Shown: in pieces, positions 32,697 to 35,465 of the stretch
How the letters are laid out: each line of letters opens with the position of its first letter
Numbering within the stretch: the first letter of the stretch is position 1
Origin: Massilia mucilaginosa
GTDB lineage: Bacteria; Pseudomonadota; Gammaproteobacteria; Burkholderiales; Burkholderiaceae_D
Direction: 5' to 3'
Length of the DNA stretch: 35,465 nt
NCBI RefSeq assembly: GCF_011682145.1
Contig: NZ_WHJH01000063.1
Span: forward strand, 1-35,465
Position numbers and translations under genes: made by a program
Notes under the pieces: model-generated
The model's database searches: none
The model's input: only the letters and a program-made list of their open reading frames with translations
What the model was told of the DNA's origin: nothing

Positions 32697-34799
32697 TCAG
32701 AAGCGCCATGCCAGGCCGGCGCGCAAGGTGCGCATTTCGCCCGGATGGGTATGGATGTCGGCCACCGGCGCCGGCTCGCCCGGCAACTGCGATTCGTAGT
32801 AGTAGTCGATATCGCTCACGCGGCGGTCCAGCAGGTTGAGCACTTCGACGGTGAGCTTCACGGCCGGCGTGAGCCGGTAGCCGAGCTTCATGTTGAGCAG
32901 GGTGGACCCCGGCGAACGCACCGAATCGTCTTCCAGCAAGGCGCGCGGGCCAAAATAGCGCAGGCGCAGGCCGCCCGACCAGGCCCCGGCGCTGCCCGAC
33001 ACGCCGAGCGAGGCGGTGCGGCTGATCGAACCGGGAATGAAGGCGCCGGCCGGATCGCTGTCGCGAAAGCGCGCGTGCGACCACGCCAGGTTGGCGTCGA
33101 CGATCCAGTCCCTGGCCGGCGTGTAAAAATTGGCCAGCTCGATGCCGTGGCGCCGGCTCGGACGGCCCGCCTCGGTGGTGCCGGCGTCGCCGATGAAGAT
33201 CAGTTCGGAATCGAGGTCGAGCCGCCAGGCGGCGATGGTGGTCTGCATGCCGGGCACCAGGCCGGCCAGCCGCAGGCCGGCTTCCTTGCCGCTTCCGCGC
33301 ACCAGCGGCGTGGCGCGCGCGATCGCGGCGCCGTCGGCGTCGACCGCCAGCCCGGTTTTCGGATCGACGCTGGCGGTGACGCCGCGCGCGTCGTTGCTGT
33401 GAAATCCCCGGCCCCAGTTCAGGTAGATCTCGGCATGCTTGCCCGCCGTGAAAATGGCGCTGAACTTGGGACTGGTGATGCCGGCGTCGACCTTGCCGGA
33501 ATTGGCGCGAGTGTCGCTGCGCACATCGAATCCGTAACGGTCGGCGCGCAGGCCCGCGACGGTGCGCAGCCAGGGCGTCCAGACGGTGCTGTTGGACAGA
33601 TACAGGGCGCCGCTGCGCTCCCTGACCTGGTCTTCGCGCACGGTCGACAGGCGCTGGCGCCCCTGGCTCGCATACAGGCCGACTGGCGCCAGGCGATCGG
33701 CGCGCGCCTGCACGCCGAGCGCCGTCTCGGAAGCGAACGGTCCCAGCGCATGGCGCCATGTGCGCTCGGCGTCCAGGCCGATGATGCGGCGCCGTTCGGC
33801 CTGGTGGAACTGGTCGCCGTGCCCGGGGTCGTCAAGCACGTAGGTAAAGTCGCTGAACAGGTCGAGCCGCGATTGAATCAGGTAGGCATTGACCCTGGCG
33901 CTGCCGTCGCCGTACTGGCGGCTCCACTCGCCGGAGAGGCTGTAACGCGCGGTCGCGCCGCCGTCGGTCGGGGCCAGTGTGCCGTAGCGGCCGATCAAGC
34001 CGGCAGCGAGCGCGCGCCGCGGCACCTGGTCGGTCGAGGTCCACGACGAGCGCATGGCCATCGCCGTCAGGCGCAGCTCGTCATCGCCGCGGCGCCAGCT
34101 GTACGACAGCACGCCGTTGGTGCGCCGGTAGTCTTCCGGCGTCTCCCAGGGGCCATCCTGGCCGGCGCGTTCGAGGGCGTACAGCAGCGTGCCGCCGGCC
34201 AGCGCAGTCGAGTTGGCCAGCAGCACGCGCCCGAAGCGGTGCTGGCCCGCCTCCACGCTCAGCAAGCCTTGTTCCATCTGGCGCAGGTAGTCGAACGCGG
34301 CGGCGCCGGCGGTCGAAAAATCGCCTTCCTCCGCGTAGTAGGTGCCTTTTTTGTATGCGATGGTGCTGACCAGTTCCGGGATCAGGAAATTCAGGTCCGA
34401 GTAGCCCTGGCCGTGCGCGTTGGTCGGCAAATTGACTGGCATGCCCATCACCGAGGTGCGGAAATCGGTGCCGTGATCGAGATTGAATCCGCGCGCGAAA
34501 TATTGATTGGCTTTGCCGTCGCCCGCGTGCTGGGTCACGATCAGGCCCGGCACCGCTTCGAGCAGCTCGCCGGTGCGCAGCAGGGGACGGTTTTCGAGCT
34601 GCCTGGCGGTCACCGTACCCTGGTTGGCCGAATCGGCAACGCCGAGCGGGATCAGGCTGGCGGACACGCGCACCTGCTGGACGGGGGAGGGGGCATCGCC
34701 ATCGGCGGCGCCGATGGCGGCGGCTGGCAAGGACAACAGCAGCAGCGGCGACAGCAGGCGCAGGGCGCGTCGCGGCGCGCCGGGAGTGGTAGTTTTCAC
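32697..34799 (-). CDS. TonB-dependent receptor under a cobalamin riboswitch
   Basis: A 700-aa protein. The signal peptide is MKTTTPGAPRRALRLLSPLL plus LLLSLPAAAIGA. A TonB-box-like VQQVRVSA follows at about 40-47. The plug contains LENRPLLRTGELLEAVPGLI and FARGFNLDHGTDF (about 104-116), and the chain ends AGLAWRF with a terminal Phe. The NLDHGTDF subfamily is not classical BtuB, and its ligand is unknown to me. The riboswitch in its leader implies that it imports cobalamin, a precursor, or cobalt. The start at 34799 has only a weak AGAAAG site, and a riboswitch that hides the translation start would fit. About 395 bases of leader precede it. Confidence 0.88.
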   Translation of the reverse strand: MKTTTPGAPRRALRLLSPLLLLSLPAAAIGAADGDAPSPVQQVRVSASLIPLGVADSANQGTVTARQLENRPLLRTGELLEAVPGLIVTQHAGDGKANQYFARGFNLDHGTDFRTSVMGMPVNLPTNAHGQGYSDLNFLIPELVSTIAYKKGTYYAEEGDFSTAGAAAFDYLRQMEQGLLSVEAGQHRFGRVLLANSTALAGGTLLYALERAGQDGPWETPEDYRRTNGVLSYSWRRGDDELRLTAMAMRSSWTSTDQVPRRALAAGLIGRYGTLAPTDGGATARYSLSGEWSRQYGDGSARVNAYLIQSRLDLFSDFTYVLDDPGHGDQFHQAERRRIIGLDAERTWRHALGPFASETALGVQARADRLAPVGLYASQGRQRLSTVREDQVRERSGALYLSNSTVWTPWLRTVAGLRADRYGFDVRSDTRANSGKVDAGITSPKFSAIFTAGKHAEIYLNWGRGFHSNDARGVTASVDPKTGLAVDADGAAIARATPLVRGSGKEAGLRLAGLVPGMQTTIAAWRLDLDSELIFIGDAGTTEAGRPSRRHGIELANFYTPARDWIVDANLAWSHARFRDSDPAGAFIPGSISRTASLGVSGSAGAWSGGLRLRYFGPRALLEDDSVRSPGSTLLNMKLGYRLTPAVKLTVEVLNLLDRRVSDIDYYYESQLPGEPAPVADIHTHPGEMRTLRAGLAWRF

Positions 34800-34984
34800 G
34801 GGTACTTTCTGTCATGACCGGACTGGCCGGCCTGCTTTTTTGTACGGCGCACATCCCCGTGCACCGAGAAAAAATGAAGTAGCGGCCGATACCGGCGCGC
34901 GCGTCGATGGCGATGAGGGGCCGGCGCCAGTGCGCGCGGTCCCGGACCATCCACAAACACGACAATTCCCGGTCGCTGAGCTTC

Positions 34985-35192
34985 CCTGCGTCCTGGCCGG
35001 TATCCGGGCTGACAGGTCGGATCGCCTCGCCTTCCCATGCCGATGGCACAGTGGACTACTGAGACAACCGGCCGCACATCGATACCGTGCGGCGCCTGTT
35101 TTACCGTTGCGGGGACAGCACACGTTTGCCGCTGAAACCAGCGCGTGTTTCCCGTTTAACTGCGGCCTGAAGAGCCAGGCCGCGAGCACCAA
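34985..35192 (-). ncRNA. Cobalamin (B12) riboswitch
   Basis: In the - strand leader of the receptor gene the conserved core of the cobalamin riboswitch is visible in the right order. An AAACGGGAA element (35157-35149) comes first, then the CCCCGCAACGGTAA element (35114-35101), a CCACTG stem (about 35053-35048), GGGAAGG (35036-35030) and the B12 box AGCCCGGATACCGGCC (35010-34995). The B12 box fits the consensus closely. Binding of adenosylcobalamin normally shuts down expression of the gene behind it. The open frame through this region is therefore not a gene. Confidence 0.92.
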
Positions 35193-35201
35193 AACGGGCC
35201 G

Positions 35202-35230
35202 ATCATACGGTCTGCTGAGGTATTTGGCAA
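35202..35230 (-). promoter_or_regulatory. Sigma70 promoter of the riboswitch-receptor transcript
   Basis: On the - strand TTGCCA (35230-35225), a 17-base spacer and TATGAT (35207-35202) are an excellent match to the consensus. Transcription would begin near 35195, just ahead of the first riboswitch stem. Confidence 0.65.
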
Positions 35231-35286
35231 CTTTTTGATGTCGCCCGATCCGGGGGGCTTGCCGCTTCTGCCATCTAAATGCAAAA

Positions 35287-35305
35287 GCGAATGATAATGA
35301 TTCGC
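35287..35305. promoter_or_regulatory. Fur-box-like palindrome
   Basis: gcgaat-gataatg-attcgc (35287-35305) is a perfect 6-bp inverted repeat around gataatg and agrees well with the Fur consensus GATAATGATAATCATTATC, with flanking aaa and att extending the symmetry. It lies 57 bases upstream of the -35 box of the receptor promoter, and 38 bases before the likely IS end. It may control a second upstream start for the receptor, or a gene on the + strand that the insertion has separated from it. Confidence 0.6.
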
Positions 35306-35363
35306 ATTTCGTCACGATCGTAGTTACCCTGCAATCATTTAGTCTTACTGTGTCATAAAAGCA

Positions 35364-35391
35364 TTGTAAACTATTAGCCCTTGTGTATACT
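35364..35391 (+). promoter_or_regulatory. Promoter of the transposase gene
   Basis: TTGTAA (35364-35369), 16 bases, TATACT (35386-35391). It is a good sigma70 match placed just inside the presumed IS end and about 29 bases before the transposase start. Confidence 0.5.
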
Positions 35392-35419
35392 GAAACCTTC
35401 CATGACGATGGGGGTGAAG

Positions 35420-35465
35420 ATGGACAATTTGGCAGATCTGGACGAGTATCTCGAACACCTTTGCA
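35420..35465 (+). CDS. IS701-like transposase, N-terminal fragment (runs off the window)
   Basis: The last bases encode MDNLADLDEYLEHLC, which resembles the usual opening of IS701-family transposases (a leader like SLADLDRYL-x-x-L-C). ATGs at 35402 and 35408 are in the same frame, but 35420 has the G-rich GGGGGTGAAG stretch in front. Only 15 codons are present, so the family call rests on a very short match from memory and the integrity of the gene is unknown. Confidence 0.5.
   Translation, partial: MDNLADLDEYLEHLC

Larger units (their letters stand above)
35343..35465 (+). mobile_element. Left end of an IS701-like insertion sequence (cut by the window)
   Basis: The transposase start at 35420 is preceded by a compact promoter and an A/T-rich end. 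A TTAG tetranucleotide (35339-35342) fits the YTAR target preference reported for IS701 elements, so the element may begin at 35343. The exact end cannot be fixed without the right end, which lies outside the window. Confidence 0.45.

Noticed and set aside
34812-35315. 167-aa open frame on the - strand upstream of the B12-linked receptor
   Set aside because: It lies over the cobalamin riboswitch and its promoter, and the translation has no protein-like pattern.
1-35465. CRISPR arrays, rRNA or tRNA genes
   Set aside because: No regularly spaced direct repeats and no cloverleaf-like or rRNA-like stretches were seen by eye; a tRNAscan or Rfam run was not possible.

Overview
The window looks like a chromosomal segment of a high-GC betaproteobacterium. 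Oxalobacteraceae (Massilia, Duganella or Janthinobacterium-like) is my best guess. It rests on GC-rich coding sequence, a DUF2169/DUF4150 type VI secretion (T6SS) effector island, a DUF2946-TonB receptor-PepSY operon of the kind known from Bordetella, and a cobalamin riboswitch. No rRNA or tRNA is visible, so the genus is inference.

Region 1 (about 0.38-7.1 kb, + strand) is a T6SS effector island. It starts with a decayed vgrG start (two single-base frameshifts at homopolymers). Then come a DUF2169 protein, a ketosynthase-like protein without the catalytic cysteine, a DUF4150 PAAR-like spike, an HNH/Endo VII (GHH-type) nuclease toxin, a beta-propeller protein that is the likely immunity protein, and a TIGR02270-type protein. 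The genes are tightly packed, with one ATGA overlap. From 7.1 to 7.9 kb lies a rearrangement scar: an orphan small immunity-like gene piece abuts the last codons of an alcohol dehydrogenase gene.

Region 2 (7.9-14.7 kb, - strand) reads FHA protein > Ser/Thr kinase > CadC/TolB-type regulator > membrane protein > lipoprotein > small protein > peptidoglycan hydrolase > small secreted protein. It looks like a phospho-signalling and cell-envelope module. A divergent + gene (15.15 kb) encodes a Stv-like protein with a possible His/Cys pair.

Region 3 (15.9-28.0 kb, - strand) is the most striking part: one tight operon of eight genes. Six of them (612, 313, 723, 599, 697 and 540 aa) appear to be divergent paralogues. 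They share an N-terminal FY-x-P-type motif followed by a recurring beta-rich module, and three also share a D-F/L-x-W-D motif further on. None has a signal peptide or a function I recognise. The other two genes are a 373-aa protein that may have an ABBA fold and a 109-aa beta-rich protein. Regions 2 and 3 together are my candidate for an undescribed system.

Region 4 (28.3-35.2 kb, - strand) is metal/cofactor uptake. A TonB-dependent receptor is preceded by a clear cobalamin riboswitch and sigma70 promoter, with a Fur-box-like palindrome further upstream. Downstream is an operon of a DUF2946 CXXC protein, a second TonB receptor and a PepSY membrane protein, the layout of the copper-responsive CruR operon of Bordetella. 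The window ends inside the first codons of an IS701-like transposase (+ strand).
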